The position numbers and the translations under genes are program-made. The notes beneath the pieces were generated by a model. That model saw only the letters and a list, made by a program, of their open reading frames with translations. It was not told where the DNA came from and ran no database searches. Shown piece after piece: positions 19,146 through 29,379 of a DNA stretch of 52,563 nt. The stretch lies in assembly GCF_000177675.1 (NCBI RefSeq), contig NZ_ADGX01000056.1, forward strand, positions 1 through 52,563, given 5' to 3'. This DNA comes from Parafrankia sp. EUN1f. Its GTDB lineage: Bacteria; Actinomycetota; Actinomycetes; Frankiales; Frankiaceae. Within the stretch, counting starts at the first letter, position 1. Every line of letters begins with the position of its first letter.

Positions 19146-19685
19146 ATGACCACGCCCGCCACGCCCGGCACATCCGCCACGTCGGCGCAGCCGCCTCCCA
19201 CGCCGGTCGCTCCGGAGATCGTGGCCGAGGATCCTGACGGCATGCGGGCGATCGGAGCGCGGCTCGCACCGGTACTGCAGCCCGGTGATCTGATCATTCT
19301 CGACGGTCCGCTGGGCGCCGGGAAGACGGTCTTCGTGCAGGGCCTTGCGGCGGGCCTGGGGGTTCGGGCGCAGGTCACCTCACCGACGTTCGTCCTGGCC
19401 CGAGTCCACCCGGACGGCCGTCTGCCGCTGGTCCACGTGGACGCCTATCGGCTGGGCGGGGTGGCGGAGGTGGACGATCTCGACCTGGACGCCGACCTCG
19501 CACAGTCGGTCACCGTCGTCGAGTGGGGCTCCGGGTTGGTGGAGCAGCTGGCGGGTGCCCATCTGCGGATCGAGATAAGCCGGCCCGCGGGTGACGAGGC
19601 GGGCGAGGTGCGGCGGGTGCGCCTGCGCCCAGCCGGGGCCGACTGGGCGCGGCGTCTGGCCTCGCTCGGCCTGGCGCCGCGCTGA
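19146..19685 (+). CDS. tsaE: tRNA t6A biosynthesis ATPase TsaE
   Basis: 179 residues. Walker A GPLGAGKT is at 54-61, followed by GVRAQVTSPTFVLARV and LVHVDAYRLGG, all typical of TsaE (YjeE). The C-terminal VVEWGSGLVE is also conserved. It binds the TsaB-TsaD complex and powers turnover of threonylcarbamoyl transfer to A37 of ANN-decoding tRNAs. The first 25 residues are a disordered Pro/Thr/Ala tail. tsaB, rimI and tsaD follow after a TetR gene. Confidence 0.95.
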   Translation: MTTPATPGTSATSAQPPPTPVAPEIVAEDPDGMRAIGARLAPVLQPGDLIILDGPLGAGKTVFVQGLAAGLGVRAQVTSPTFVLARVHPDGRLPLVHVDAYRLGGVAEVDDLDLDADLAQSVTVVEWGSGLVEQLAGAHLRIEISRPAGDEAGEVRRVRLRPAGADWARRLASLGLAPR

Positions 19686-19703
19686 CCTGCACGTTCGTCC
19701 CAA

Positions 19704-19732
19704 CCCGCGGAGGCAGCCCCTCCCTCCGCGGG
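19704..19732 (+). terminator. Terminator after tsaE
   Basis: CCCGCGGAGG (19704-19713) pairs perfectly with CCTCCGCGGG (19723-19732), 18 bp after the stop. Confidence 0.65.
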
Positions 19733-20496
19733 CGTTAGCCGGCTTGTGCCATCGGCGGGACCGTGTGGACGTCCGCTCGGCGGGGGACCTGCTCTGGTGC
19801 CCGAGTTCGTCCGAGTCAAAGTCGTCGACCTGTTGGCGTCGGGTGGTCGGCTGCCGCGGTGGGCCGGTCGGTGCTTGCCGGGAGCCGTGCGATGCGGAGA
19901 GGAAGCGCCTCGCGGCGGCGTGCGGCGGCGCGACGCGGGCTACGTCCCGCGGGCGGCGGAGCCCACGAAGTAGTCCATGCCGTGGCGTCCTGAGGGCGCC
20001 CGTCGGCGGCGGATCGGGGGACTGGCCGGCGTCGAGGCCCTCGGATGTGGTGAACCGGGCCGCCCCCGCGGGCGGCGCCCGCCGGCCCGGGGGTGGCCCG
20101 CCGGTGCCGTAGCACCTTTTCGGGTGGGCATGTTCGGGTAAGCGGGAAAGTGATTCCGGGAACATTGGGCCTTCTTGCCGGTAGTTAATCCCTGACGAGT
20201 TCCGGAATGAGGACCGTCACCGCAGGTGAACCATGGCTCAGCCCTCGGTGTCCTAGATCATGTTAAGATCGCGTATCCCCCGGTTAATGCCTGGTCCAGG
20301 CCTGCTCCCATACCGCCTCGCGGCTGGTTGTGTCGCGGCAAGCGGCCCGTAAGGACAAACAGTCAACGTTCCGTAGTTGATGAGTTGTTCCGCTATATTG
20401 GCGGCGTAGGCGCGAAGTTCATGCATGCGGCGGCCCACCCGTGTCATGACCGCGAGAATCCGTTGATGGCCAGTTGTGGCCGTGAGAGGGGCGCGC
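19733..20496. other. Long spacer between tsaE and the TetR gene
   Basis: About 760 bp. The first part (to about 20106) is GC-rich. It contains a 58-codon frame on + (19799-19973, VPEFVRVKVVDLLASGG...) that I cannot support as a gene. From about 20107 the sequence becomes clearly AT-richer (for example TTAAGATCGCG, CGCTATATTGG) and looks like a control region or foreign DNA upstream of the TetR gene. Confidence 0.4.
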
Positions 20497-21432
20497 GTGC
20501 GCAGCAGCACCGCTGTCGACCTTGTAGAGGCTCCGGCTGAGCGCTCGGCCCGGTCCCGCAGGACCCGAAGCGACTTCCTGGCCAGCCGGCGTGACCTTCT
20601 CGACGCGGTGGGGCGACTCCTCGCGCGCAACGGACGCCGTTTCAGCCTGGTGGATCTCGCGGCCGAGGCCGGAGTGTCGACGGCGACCGCCTATCGGCAC
20701 TTCACAGACGTCCACGACGCGCTCGACGTCTACTACCTGCAGCTCATCGACGTCCTGGTGACCGACATCCGAGCCCTGTCGACCGGTGACGACCACCTCG
20801 GCAACTTCGAGGTGGTCTGCGAGGTCTGGGTCCGCTCGGTCGCCCGGTGGGGTCGGGCCGCGGTGCACGTGCGCTCCGCGCAGGGCTACCTCGCCCGGCT
20901 GCGGGGGCAGGACGACCTGGTCTCCAGGCTGCACGAGGTGCTCGCACCGGTGCTGGTCGGGCTGGCCGAGACCGGCTTGCTGCCGCCGCAGGAGGCCGAG
21001 TACGCGGTCCTGTTGTGGGCTTCGGTCTTCGACGAGCGTGTGATCGTCGACCTGCTGGACACTCTCGGCTGGTCGGTGGAGCAGGTCGCGCAGAAGCTCA
21101 CCGCCTCGGCGCTGCGGATGCTCGGCTACACGGGCTGGAGCCCGTTGCGCTCATCGTTCCCGCCGGCGTTGGGTGTTCCCGCGCACAGTCCGGCGGCACC
21201 GCGGATGCCCACCGTTCCGGCGCCCACCGTTCCGGCGCCCACGGTTCCGGCGCCCACCGGCCCGCTGGCGGGCTCCGCTCGCCTGGGCCGTCCGCCGCGG
21301 ACCACGGGCGCTGTCACCTCGTCGGTCCACGGCCGCGCGGGTCTACCGCCGATCGCAGGCCTGCCGTCGATCGGCGTCGATCCGCGGATCCGGCACCGTC
21401 CCTCGGGTGGCCCGGCCCGCCGCAGCCACTGA
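20497..21432 (+). CDS. TetR-family transcriptional regulator
   Basis: 311 residues from a GTG at 20497 behind GAGAGGGG (a GTG 7 codons earlier is the alternative). The HTH lies at about 25-75 (RRDLLDAVGRLLARNG, then DLAAEAGVSTATAYRHF). The ligand-binding helical domain runs to about 215. The last 95 residues are a disordered tail with a 5-residue repeat PTVPA, encoded by a 15-bp tandem repeat. The target is unknown. It sits between tsaE and tsaB, which are normally adjacent in actinobacteria, and is flanked by long AT-richer spacers, which suggests insertion into the t6A cluster. Confidence 0.88.
   Translation: MRSSTAVDLVEAPAERSARSRRTRSDFLASRRDLLDAVGRLLARNGRRFSLVDLAAEAGVSTATAYRHFTDVHDALDVYYLQLIDVLVTDIRALSTGDDHLGNFEVVCEVWVRSVARWGRAAVHVRSAQGYLARLRGQDDLVSRLHEVLAPVLVGLAETGLLPPQEAEYAVLLWASVFDERVIVDLLDTLGWSVEQVAQKLTASALRMLGYTGWSPLRSSFPPALGVPAHSPAAPRMPTVPAPTVPAPTVPAPTGPLAGSARLGRPPRTTGAVTSSVHGRAGLPPIAGLPSIGVDPRIRHRPSGGPARRSH
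21208..21257 (+). repeat. 15-bp tandem repeat in TetR tail
   Basis: The unit CCCACCGTTCCGGCG occurs at 21208-21222 and 21223-21237, then with one change at 21238-21252, plus a partial copy. It stays in frame and encodes PTVPA repeats. Confidence 0.85.
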
Positions 21433-21872
21433 GCCGGGTACACCGAGCCCGGCACACCGGCCGCCGGTCGTCGGCTGGTTGTCCGTTGTGATTTCCCGGG
21501 TCGGCCGGCGGGGGCGGACCGCTCCGCGTGCGGCGGCCGGTCGCGGTTCGTTCACGGCTCGCCCGCGTTCACCGGCGGCGGCTCGCACGGCATTCTCTGA
21601 ATTTCCGCAGATATTCCTGACGGTCATATCCTTTTTTCTGGCCGTGCCGGTGTGCGTGGATGTTCGGAAACGCGCTCCCGGAGGCCGGTGGAAATTCCCG
21701 CGGAAGGCGTCGGCCGGCCCGTGTTTCGGGAGTCGGAGGGAGTCGGGGCAGACGCTCGGAGGTCCTGGTGCGCCGGCGGTCGGGCAGATGGTTCGGGTAC
21801 GGATCGATCGGGTGCCCGGACGCCGGGCGTGCCGGGCGCCAGGGGCGTCCGGCGGGTCCGTAGGCTGGACAG
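21433..21872. other. Spacer between the TetR gene and tsaB
   Basis: 440 bp without a supported gene. The part at about 21590-21660 is AT-rich with a T6 run (TCCTTTTTTCTGG), unlike its surroundings. The tsaB -10 box lies at the right end. Confidence 0.4.
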
Positions 21873-21875
21873 ATG
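21861..21875 (+). promoter_or_regulatory. Leaderless -10 box for tsaB
   Basis: TAGGCT (21861-21866), 6 nt, then the ATG at 21873. The block TCCGTAGGCT is identical to that before guaA. Confidence 0.55.
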
Positions 21876-22676
21876 CTGGTCCTGGCGCTGGACACCTCGA
21901 CGGCGGCCTGCACGGTCGCGCTGGTCGAGCTGGGCGCACCGGCCTCGGCGGCTGTCGGGTCGGGGCCCGAGCGGGTGCTCGCGGAGAGATCCGCGTGGGA
22001 CGCCCGCCGCCATGGTGAGCTGCTGGCGCCCATGATGAGCGCCGTCCTCACCGAAGCCGGGGTCCGGCCGCCCGACGTGGCCGCGGTCGTCGTCGGCGTG
22101 GGCCCGGGGCCCTTCACCAGCCTTCGGGTGGGCATGGTGACCGGGTCGGCCTTCGCAGCGGCGCTCGGTATCCCGGCACACGGCGTCTGCTCGCTGGACG
22201 GCATCGGCCTCGGGACCGCGGGCCCGGTGGGGGTCGTGACCGACGCCCGCCGTCGTGAGGTGTTCTGGGCCCGCTACCAGGACGGAACGCGCCAGGGGGA
22301 GCCTGCCGTCGGCGCGCCCGCCGCCGTCGCGGCGGATCTGCTCGCGGCAGGGGTGCGCCGGGTGGTGGGTCCCGGTGTCGCGCTGTATCCCGAGGCCTTC
22401 GCCTCCTTCGAGCCCGTGACGCCCCTCGTCGGTGAGTCCGGCCAGCCCGGCCAGCCCGGTCATGCCGGTCCGGCCGGTGAGTCGATCTGTCCGGCGCCGC
22501 CGCTCCTCGTCCGGGTCGCGGCGGCGGCCATCCTCGATGGCCGTGCACCGGGACCGCTGGTGCCGCTCTACCTGCGGCGGCCCGACGCGGCCGAGCCTCG
22601 TCCGCCCAAGTCCGTCACGGCGGCAACGGAGGCTGGGGCCGTCGCCCCGGCGGCCGCCGGGGCGACGGCGGGTTGA
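21873..22676 (+). CDS. tsaB: tRNA t6A biosynthesis protein TsaB
   Basis: 267 residues. MLVLALDTSTAACTVAL and VVVGVGPGPFTSLRVGMVTG are the ASKHA-fold signatures of TsaB; the conserved block with DARRREVFWARY follows. TsaB is the scaffold partner of TsaD in bacterial t6A synthesis. A Gly/Pro/Gln-rich insert (GQPGQPGHAGPAG) lies at about 187-200, and the C-terminus is Ala-rich. A leaderless start is likely (TAGGCT plus 6 nt). The stop overlaps possible rimI starts. Confidence 0.94.
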   Translation: MLVLALDTSTAACTVALVELGAPASAAVGSGPERVLAERSAWDARRHGELLAPMMSAVLTEAGVRPPDVAAVVVGVGPGPFTSLRVGMVTGSAFAAALGIPAHGVCSLDGIGLGTAGPVGVVTDARRREVFWARYQDGTRQGEPAVGAPAAVAADLLAAGVRRVVGPGVALYPEAFASFEPVTPLVGESGQPGQPGHAGPAGESICPAPPLLVRVAAAAILDGRAPGPLVPLYLRRPDAAEPRPPKSVTAATEAGAVAPAAAGATAG

Positions 22677-22681
22677 CCGCG

Positions 22682-23227
22682 GTGGCTGTGAGTCCGTCTC
22701 CAGGCACCGGCGACGTCGACCTGCTGCCCATGCGCTGGTGGCATCTGGCCGGGATCGCATCGATCGAGCGGCGGGTCTTCGACCTCGATCCGTGGTCGGC
22801 CGAGCTCTTCTGGTCCGAGCTTGCGCAGGGTGACAGCCGGAACTATCTGGTGGCGGTCTCGGCCGGGTCGATCGTCGGATATTCGGGTCTCGCCCTTCAG
22901 GGGGACGAGTCCTACATCCAGACCATCGGTGTCGTGCCGGAGATGCGTGGCCGGCGTCTCGGAGCCCGGCTGATGATCGCCCAGCTCCGGGAGGCTCGCC
23001 GTCGTGGCGCGCGCAGCTGCGGGCTGGAGGTCCGGACGGACAACGTCGCGGCCCGAGCGCTGTACGCCGGCCTGGGCTTCGTGGATCTCGGTGTCCGCCG
23101 GGGCTACTACCAGCCTTCGGGCGGGGACGCGTATGTCATGAGGGCCCGCCCGATCGACACCGTCGGGTACGGGGCGTTGCTGGACCGCATCGAGGCCGCG
23201 ATCGCCCGGGACAGGGCGGCATCGTGA
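22682..23227 (+). CDS. rimI: Ribosomal protein S18-alanine N-acetyltransferase RimI-like
   Basis: About 181 residues. It has the GNAT fold with acetyl-CoA site [15 protein letters not shown] (Q/RxxGxG/A type), [19 protein letters not shown] and [15 protein letters not shown]. RimI acetylates the N-terminus of S18 in E. coli; in actinobacteria it sits between tsaB and tsaD, as here. The start is unclear: TTG at 22673 overlaps the tsaB stop, while GTG at 22682 or 22688 are more usual codons. No strong binding site decides. Confidence 0.9.
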   Translation: MAVSPSPGTGDVDLLPMRWWHLAGIASIERRVFDLDPWSAELFWSELAQGDSRNYLVAVSAGSIVGYSGLALQGDESYIQTIGVVPEMRGRRLGARLMIAQLREARRRGARSCGLEVRTDNVAARALYAGLGFVDLGVRRGYYQPSGGDAYVMRARPIDTVGYGALLDRIEAAIARDRAAS

Positions 23228-23228
23228 C

Positions 23229-23270
23229 GGTTCGCGCCTGGGCGGTGGTTCGTACCTGGGCGGTGGTTCG
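23229..23270 (+). repeat. 18-bp tandem repeat before tsaD
   Basis: GGTTCGCGCCTGGGCGGT (23229-23246) and GGTTCGTACCTGGGCGGT (23247-23264) plus a partial third GGTTCG lie just after the rimI stop. They differ at two positions. No function is apparent. Confidence 0.75.
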
Positions 23271-23321
23271 CTGGGTGGCCGGTCGCGCGTCGGCGTCGCC
23301 GGTGGTGGTGGGAGGCAAAGG

Positions 23322-24344
23322 ATGACGAGCAGGGACAGCCCGCTCGTGCTTGGCATCGAGACGTCCTGCGACGAGACCGGAGTCGGCCTGGTCCGTGGCG
23401 GGGTCCTGCTCGCCGACGCGCTCGCGTCGTCGGTCGACGAGCATGCCCGCTACGGAGGTGTCGTACCCGAGATCGCGGCCCGCGCGCACCTGGAGGCGAT
23501 GGTCCCGACGATCGAGCGGGCGCTGGGCCAGGCCGGCCTGCGGCACCGTGATGTGGACGCCGTCGCGGTGACAGCTGGACCGGGGCTGGCCGGGGCACTG
23601 CTGGTGGGCGTCGCGGCGGCGAAGGCGTACGCGCTCGCCCTCGGCGTCCCGCTGCACGGCGTGCACCACCTCGCCGCCCACGTCGCCGTGGACACGCTTG
23701 AGCACGGCCCGCTGCCGCGTCCGTCCGTGGCACTGCTGGTCTCCGGGGGGCACAGCTCGCTGCTGCTGGTACCCGATCTCGCGACCGAACCGGTGGTGCC
23801 GCTCGGTGCCACGGTGGACGATGCCGCGGGCGAGGCCTACGACAAGGTCGCTCGCCTGCTCGGCATGCCGTTCCCGGGCGGTCCGCCGATTGACGCGGCG
23901 GCCCGGGCGGGACGGGCGGACATCCCCTTCCCCCGGGCCAAGGCCGGGGACGGAACCTTCGACTTCTCCTTCTCCGGCCTCAAGACCGCCGTGGCGCGCT
24001 GGGTCGAGGCACGGCGGCGGTCCGGGGAGCCGGTGCCGGTGGCGGACGTCGCGGCGTCGTTCCAGGAAGCGGTCGCGGACGTGCTGACCGCGAAGGCGGT
24101 CGCCGCCTGCCGCGCCCATGGCGTCGACACGCTGGTGATCGGCGGCGGTGTCGCCGCGAACAGCCGGCTGCGGGCGCTTGCGGCCCTGCGGTGTGAGGCC
24201 GCGGGCATCACCCTGCGGGTGCCGCGGCCGGGCCTGTGCACCGACAACGGCGCGATGGTGGCCGCGCTCGGCTCGCTGCGGGTGGAAGCAGGTGTGGCAC
24301 CGTCGTCGCTGGAGCTTGCGGCGACCTCCGCTCTGGCGCTCTGA
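23322..24344 (+). CDS. tsaD: tRNA N6-adenosine threonylcarbamoyltransferase TsaD
   Basis: 340 residues, standard length. [14 protein letters not shown] begins the ASKHA fold. The metal-binding HHLAAH is at 115-120, [15 protein letters not shown] follows, and the C-terminal [11 protein letters not shown] provides the Asp ligand. TsaD transfers the threonylcarbamoyl group to A37 of tRNA together with TsaB and TsaE, both encoded just upstream. AAAGG precedes the ATG. A bidirectional terminator follows. Confidence 0.96.
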   Translation: MTSRDSPLVLGIETSCDETGVGLVRGGVLLADALASSVDEHARYGGVVPEIAARAHLEAMVPTIERALGQAGLRHRDVDAVAVTAGPGLAGALLVGVAAAKAYALALGVPLHGVHHLAAHVAVDTLEHGPLPRPSVALLVSGGHSSLLLVPDLATEPVVPLGATVDDAAGEAYDKVARLLGMPFPGGPPIDAAARAGRADIPFPRAKAGDGTFDFSFSGLKTAVARWVEARRRSGEPVPVADVAASFQEAVADVLTAKAVAACRAHGVDTLVIGGGVAANSRLRALAALRCEAAGITLRVPRPGLCTDNGAMVAALGSLRVEAGVAPSSLELAATSALAL

Positions 24345-24392
24345 GCGGATCTCTGGATGGCCACGGCGCCAGGGCGACTGCGAGGTTCCGCC

Positions 24393-24423
24393 CGGATCGC
24401 GGTCCTGCCTGGACCGCGATCCG
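24393..24423. terminator. Bidirectional terminator between tsaD and azoR
   Basis: A perfect 13-bp stem, CGGATCGCGGTCC (24393-24405) with GGACCGCGATCCG (24411-24423) and a 5-nt loop, between convergent genes. Confidence 0.75.
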
Positions 24424-24456
24424 CTGACGGAAGGTCCGGTCTGTGGCGGCGACGGC

Positions 24457-25095
24457 TCAGCCGCTCGTGGCGCGGCGCCGGGCGGCCTGCTCGGCGGAGT
24501 CGAGGGAAGCCGCGAAGAGGTCCTTGAACTCCGCGAGCGCCGGGTTGACCGGCGCGAGGGTCATCACGACGGTGATGAACTCGATGTTGTCGGCGCCGAG
24601 GGCTTCGAAGGCGTGCCGCAGGTAGGGGACCTGGTGGTCCCAGCCCTCCTTGGGTGTGCCGGGCGCGTAGGAACCGCCCTGCGCGGTCACGACGGTGACC
24701 TTCTTGCCGGCGAGCACACCGCCACCGGCCTCACCGGGCGTGGTGCGCCCCATGACGATGATCTGGTCCAGCCAGGCCTTGATCGTCGACGGGTACGAGT
24801 AGTTGTACATCGGGACGGAGACGACGTACTCGTCCGCCTTCTCGACCTCGCCGAGGTACTCCTCGCGGACCCGCACGGCCTCGGCCTGCTCCGGGGTGAG
24901 CTGCTCGGGGTCGGTGTAGCCGCTGGACACCAGCGTCCAGCTCAGGTGCGGGGGAGGGGTGGCGGCCAGGTCGCGGTGCGTTACCGAACCTTCCGGGTTG
25001 TGCTCGCGCCAGGCCTCGACGTAGGCAGCGGCGACGCTTCGGGAGACCGAGCCCTCCGGCGCAAAGCTGGAGTCGACGTGAAGCAGATTGGGCAC
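24457..25095 (-). CDS. azoR: FMN-dependent NADH-azoreductase / quinone reductase (AzoR-like)
   Basis: 212 residues from GTG, with AAGGAG 7 nt upstream. Flavodoxin-like fold: LLHVDSSFAPEGSVSRSVAAAYVEAWRE binds the FMN phosphate, VSVPMYNYSYPSTIKAWLDQI is the AzoR signature, and TAQGGSY lines the isoalloxazine ring. These enzymes reduce quinones and azo compounds by two electrons and often respond to electrophile stress. It is divergent from a MarR regulator, the usual partner for such genes. Confidence 0.9.
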   Translation of the reverse strand: MPNLLHVDSSFAPEGSVSRSVAAAYVEAWREHNPEGSVTHRDLAATPPPHLSWTLVSSGYTDPEQLTPEQAEAVRVREEYLGEVEKADEYVVSVPMYNYSYPSTIKAWLDQIIVMGRTTPGEAGGGVLAGKKVTVVTAQGGSYAPGTPKEGWDHQVPYLRHAFEALGADNIEFITVVMTLAPVNPALAEFKDLFAASLDSAEQAARRRATSG

Positions 25096-25294
25096 CAGGA
25101 AACTCCTTGATCGTCATTGGATGGATCGGGGTGGCTGGCCCGGAGGGCCGTGGCCGGCGCTCGCGCGGCGAGGAACGACTGGCGACGGGCTCCCGGGCAG
25201 ACGCGGACACGTCGCCTGGGCGGCTCCGCGCCGGCATGGCCTGCCTCTGCCTCTGCCTCCGCCCTGCCACCTGTCGCGTAGATGTCCATGCAGA

Positions 25295-25336
25295 TGATTG
25301 CCCCGTAAAATAATCTGTGTCAACACCTATCTGTGT
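25295..25336 (-). promoter_or_regulatory. azoR promoter with overlapping direct repeat
   Basis: On the minus strand, TTGACA (25323-25318) and CAATCA (25300-25295) are spaced 17 bp. The + strand shows ATCTGTGT twice (25313-25320 and 25329-25336), 16 bp apart, covering the -35 box. A MarR dimer bound here would block azoR. This is an AT-rich island in GC-rich DNA. Confidence 0.45.
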
Positions 25337-25378
25337 GTCAGACGAGTTGTTGATGATCGGCTAGGTAACTGGTCGGGG

Positions 25379-25393
25379 TACTGTGTGAGCGTG
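25379..25393 (+). promoter_or_regulatory. Leaderless -10 box for marR-like gene
   Basis: TACTGT (25379-25384), 6 nt, then GTG at 25391. Confidence 0.45.
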
Positions 25394-26125
25394 GAGCGGT
25401 CGTTGGGTGGTGCCTCTGTGGCGCCTTCGTCGGCCGATGCGCGGGGTCCGGAGCCGGCTGCGGAGCGGCTGGAAGCCGGCCTGGCTGCTGGTGGCTCCGC
25501 CTGTGCTCCACGCGATGACTGCGGCTCGGCGGGTGGCGCCGACCTGGATCTGCCCGTCAGCGTGCGCCACGACCTGCGGTGGATCGTCGGCCAGATCCAC
25601 CACGGCTACCTGGCGGCCTCGGTGGCCGCGGTCGGTGGGCTCCCCGGTGGCATGAAGGGGTTCTACGTCCTCGAATCCGCGGTCGAGGGGGTGGCCCACA
25701 ACCAGATCGAGGTGGCCCGCCGCTTCAACATCGACCGGACCGTGATGGTGCGGCTCATCGACGAGATGGAGCGCGCCGGGCTGGTGGAGCGGCGTCCGGT
25801 GCCGACCGACCGGCGGGCGCGGATGATCGTCGCCACGGAGCTGGGTATCGGCGAGTACCACCGGGCGCGGGGCGCGTTACGTGCCGTTGACGACCATGTC
25901 CTGGCGCCGCTGGCACCCGCGGACCGGGATGCCTTCGTCGCCTTCGCGCGCCTCGTCTCGGAGCATCTGGTCGCGATGGACCCGACCAAGGGTGCCGCGG
26001 CGTGTGTGACAGCCGAGGCGACGATGAGGGCCGAGGTGACGATGAGGGCCGAGGTGGCCAACGGTGGCGGTGCCTGCGAGCCGACCCCTGACGCCACCGG
26101 TGGCGGGCCCCAGGCGCGGGGATGA
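25391..26125 (+). CDS. MarR-family transcriptional regulator
   Basis: 244 residues from the GTG at 25391; upstream in-frame codons have no better signal. After about 50 disordered residues, the winged helix (about 65-160) shows GMKGFYVLESAVEGVAHNQIEVARRFNIDRTVMVRLIDEMERAGLVERRPVPTD with its breaks at typical MarR positions, and a wing RRARMIVAT. The Ala/Glu tail contains the repeat TMRAEV. It probably controls the divergent azoR and itself. The stop overlaps the next gene by 4 nt (ATGA). Confidence 0.88.
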   Translation: MERSLGGASVAPSSADARGPEPAAERLEAGLAAGGSACAPRDDCGSAGGADLDLPVSVRHDLRWIVGQIHHGYLAASVAAVGGLPGGMKGFYVLESAVEGVAHNQIEVARRFNIDRTVMVRLIDEMERAGLVERRPVPTDRRARMIVATELGIGEYHRARGALRAVDDHVLAPLAPADRDAFVAFARLVSEHLVAMDPTKGAAACVTAEATMRAEVTMRAEVANGGGACEPTPDATGGGPQARG

Positions 26126-26409
26126 CCACCTGGATGTGGGAGGCCCGGGCGGCCCAGGGTCGGGTGGCCGACCTCGAGGCCTGGGCCTGGGTCGCCGTGC
26201 GTGGCCAGGAGGCCGAGATCTATTTGGGGCGCGGGGCGTCGTCGGGTCTTGTTGTGATCCTTCTGCACATCGGTGGCGGTGGTCTGGAAGCTGACACGGT
26301 CGGGCCGCCGTTGCCGGACCCGCCTGTCGGGCTGGTGACGGGCACGGTGCACGCCTGGCAGTTCGAGCGGGCCGATCCCCGTCTTGACAGATCCGACCGT
26401 GTTGGTTGA
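26122..26409 (+). CDS. Conserved-type small hypothetical protein
   Basis: 95 residues, starting [21 protein letters not shown], with an ATGA overlap with the marR-like stop that implies translational coupling. The Trp-rich N-terminus, the middle [11 protein letters not shown] and the later [10 protein letters not shown] suggest a small folded alpha/beta protein, possibly of the dimeric ferredoxin-like type, but I do not recognise a family with certainty. It ends 20 bp before the groES control region. Codon use is like its neighbours. Confidence 0.6.
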   Translation: MTTWMWEARAAQGRVADLEAWAWVAVRGQEAEIYLGRGASSGLVVILLHIGGGGLEADTVGPPLPDPPVGLVTGTVHAWQFERADPRLDRSDRVG

Positions 26410-26458
26410 CGTCCGTGGTGCGGGTGCTAAGTTGGCACTCGGCACTTGCGAGTGCCAG
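26406..26458 (+). promoter_or_regulatory. groES promoter with CIRCE operator
   Basis: TTGACG (26406-26411), a 16-bp spacer and TAAGTT (26428-26433) form the promoter. It is overlapped by TTGGCACTC-N9-GAGTGCCAG (26432-26458), a CIRCE inverted repeat with two symmetrical changes from the consensus TTAGCACTC. HrcA repression of groES-groEL is the established role of CIRCE. Confidence 0.85.
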
Positions 26459-26536
26459 CGACAGGCGCCTGTTCACCCGCGACGGCAGGCCGCCAGGGTC
26501 GCTCTCTCATCCAGCGAAGGAAGGGGGAGGTCGATC

Positions 26537-26845
26537 GTGACGACCACCGCCACCAAGGTTGCAATCAAGCCGCTCGAGGACCGGATCGTCGTCCAGCCTT
26601 CGGACGCCGAGACGACCACCGCGTCCGGCATCGTGATCCCGGACACGGCGAAGGAGAAGCCCCAGGAGGGGACTGTCCTGGCCGTGGGCCCGGGTCGTTT
26701 CGAGGACGGCAAGCGCGTCCCGCTCGACGTCAAGGTCGGCGACGTCGTGCTCTACAGCAAGTACGGCGGCACCGAGGTCAAGTACTCCGGCGAAGAGTAC
26801 CTGGTGCTCTCCGCCCGGGACGTCCTCGCGATCATCGAGAAGTAG
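26537..26845 (+). CDS. groES: Co-chaperonin GroES
   Basis: 102 residues from the GTG at 26537, behind AAGGGGGAGG. Conserved parts are [18 protein letters not shown], the mobile loop [20 protein letters not shown], and the tail [15 protein letters not shown]. It caps the GroEL ring during protein folding. It is preceded by CIRCE and followed by groEL 123 bp downstream. Confidence 0.97.
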   Translation: MTTTATKVAIKPLEDRIVVQPSDAETTTASGIVIPDTAKEKPQEGTVLAVGPGRFEDGKRVPLDVKVGDVVLYSKYGGTEVKYSGEEYLVLSARDVLAIIEK

Positions 26846-28618
<1,773 letters not shown>

Positions 28619-28675
28619 CCCGTCCCGGCAGCAGCGGGTCGCCCACCCGCCGGCACCGGCGAGGTAGCACCGTGG

Positions 28676-28714
28676 CCGAGGCCCGGTCGGTCATCAGGAC
28701 CGGCCGGGCCTCGG
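28676..28714 (+). terminator. Terminator after groEL
   Basis: CCGAGGCCCGGTCGG (28676-28690) with CCGGCCGGGCCTCGG (28700-28714), 15 bp with one G-T pair. The remaining spacer to 29046 holds a 15-bp direct repeat CCGGTGTGCACGAGC (28735-28749 and 28756-28770) and no supported gene. Confidence 0.75.
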
Positions 28715-29046
28715 TCGTTCTCCGGTGGCGATCGCCGGTGTGCACGAGCGCCACCCCGGTGTGCACGAGCAAGGTCGCGCCGGACGCCACCCGGGTCGGG
28801 CACCCGACACCTGATCACGGGGCGCTCACCCGTCGCGGGTGGTCGCCGGGGATGGGTGGTGATGTCCGAACAGGGGGCGGTCAATCGGCCAGCTGAGGGC
28901 CGGGGAGTGCTTCTGCGGCAGGGGTGCTTCTGGAGCAGGGGAGGCCTCTGGGGGCCATGGGGTCCCTGCAGACGCGAGATCCCCGGGTCCGTCCTGGCGT
29001 GGCAGGGGACGGGCCCGGGGATATCGGTACTCGGTGATCGAACCTT

Positions 29047-29379
29047 TCAGCAGGCCGGTGCGAGACCGGGCCGCGCCGTCGTGTGACGGGCCGCGCCTCG
29101 CCGGGTGCGCCCGGTCAGGACGGCCTCCCGTTCGGACTCACTCATTCCACCCCAGACGCCGTACGGTTCCCGGGCCGCAAGGGCATGCTCTCCGCAGGCC
29201 CGGATGACCGGACAACGTGCGCAGATGGCCTTCGCCGCGGCTTCCCTCGCGGCTCGGGCCGGGCCGCGCTCGCCCTCGGGATGGAAGAAGAGCTCGGTGC
29301 TCTCGCCTCGGCAGGCGCCGTGGAGCTGCCACTCCCACTTCTCCGCACCGGGGCCTGGAAGTCGTCGGACGTCGGTCAT
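29047..29379 (-). CDS. WhiB-family Fe-S transcription factor, WhiB3-like
   Basis: 110 residues. Four cysteines (C23, C53, C56, C62; CRG, ICARCPV, ACGEHAL) fit the [4Fe-4S] ligand pattern, followed by the turn EPYGVWGGMSESERE and a basic DNA-binding tail TGRTRRGAARH. The N-terminus LPGPGAEKWEWQLHGACRG and FFHPEGERG strongly resemble mycobacterial WhiB3, and the location between groEL and guaB also agrees. WhiB proteins bind the primary sigma factor and sense redox or NO. AAAGGGGGGG lies upstream of the ATG. Confidence 0.92.
   Translation of the reverse strand: MTDVRRLPGPGAEKWEWQLHGACRGESTELFFHPEGERGPARAAREAAAKAICARCPVIRACGEHALAAREPYGVWGGMSESEREAVLTGRTRRGAARHTTARPGLAPAC

Noticed and set aside
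19746-19973. 75-codon frame after tsaE
   Set aside because: No ribosome binding site, no recognisable motif, and Arg/Gly-rich composition typical of chance frames.
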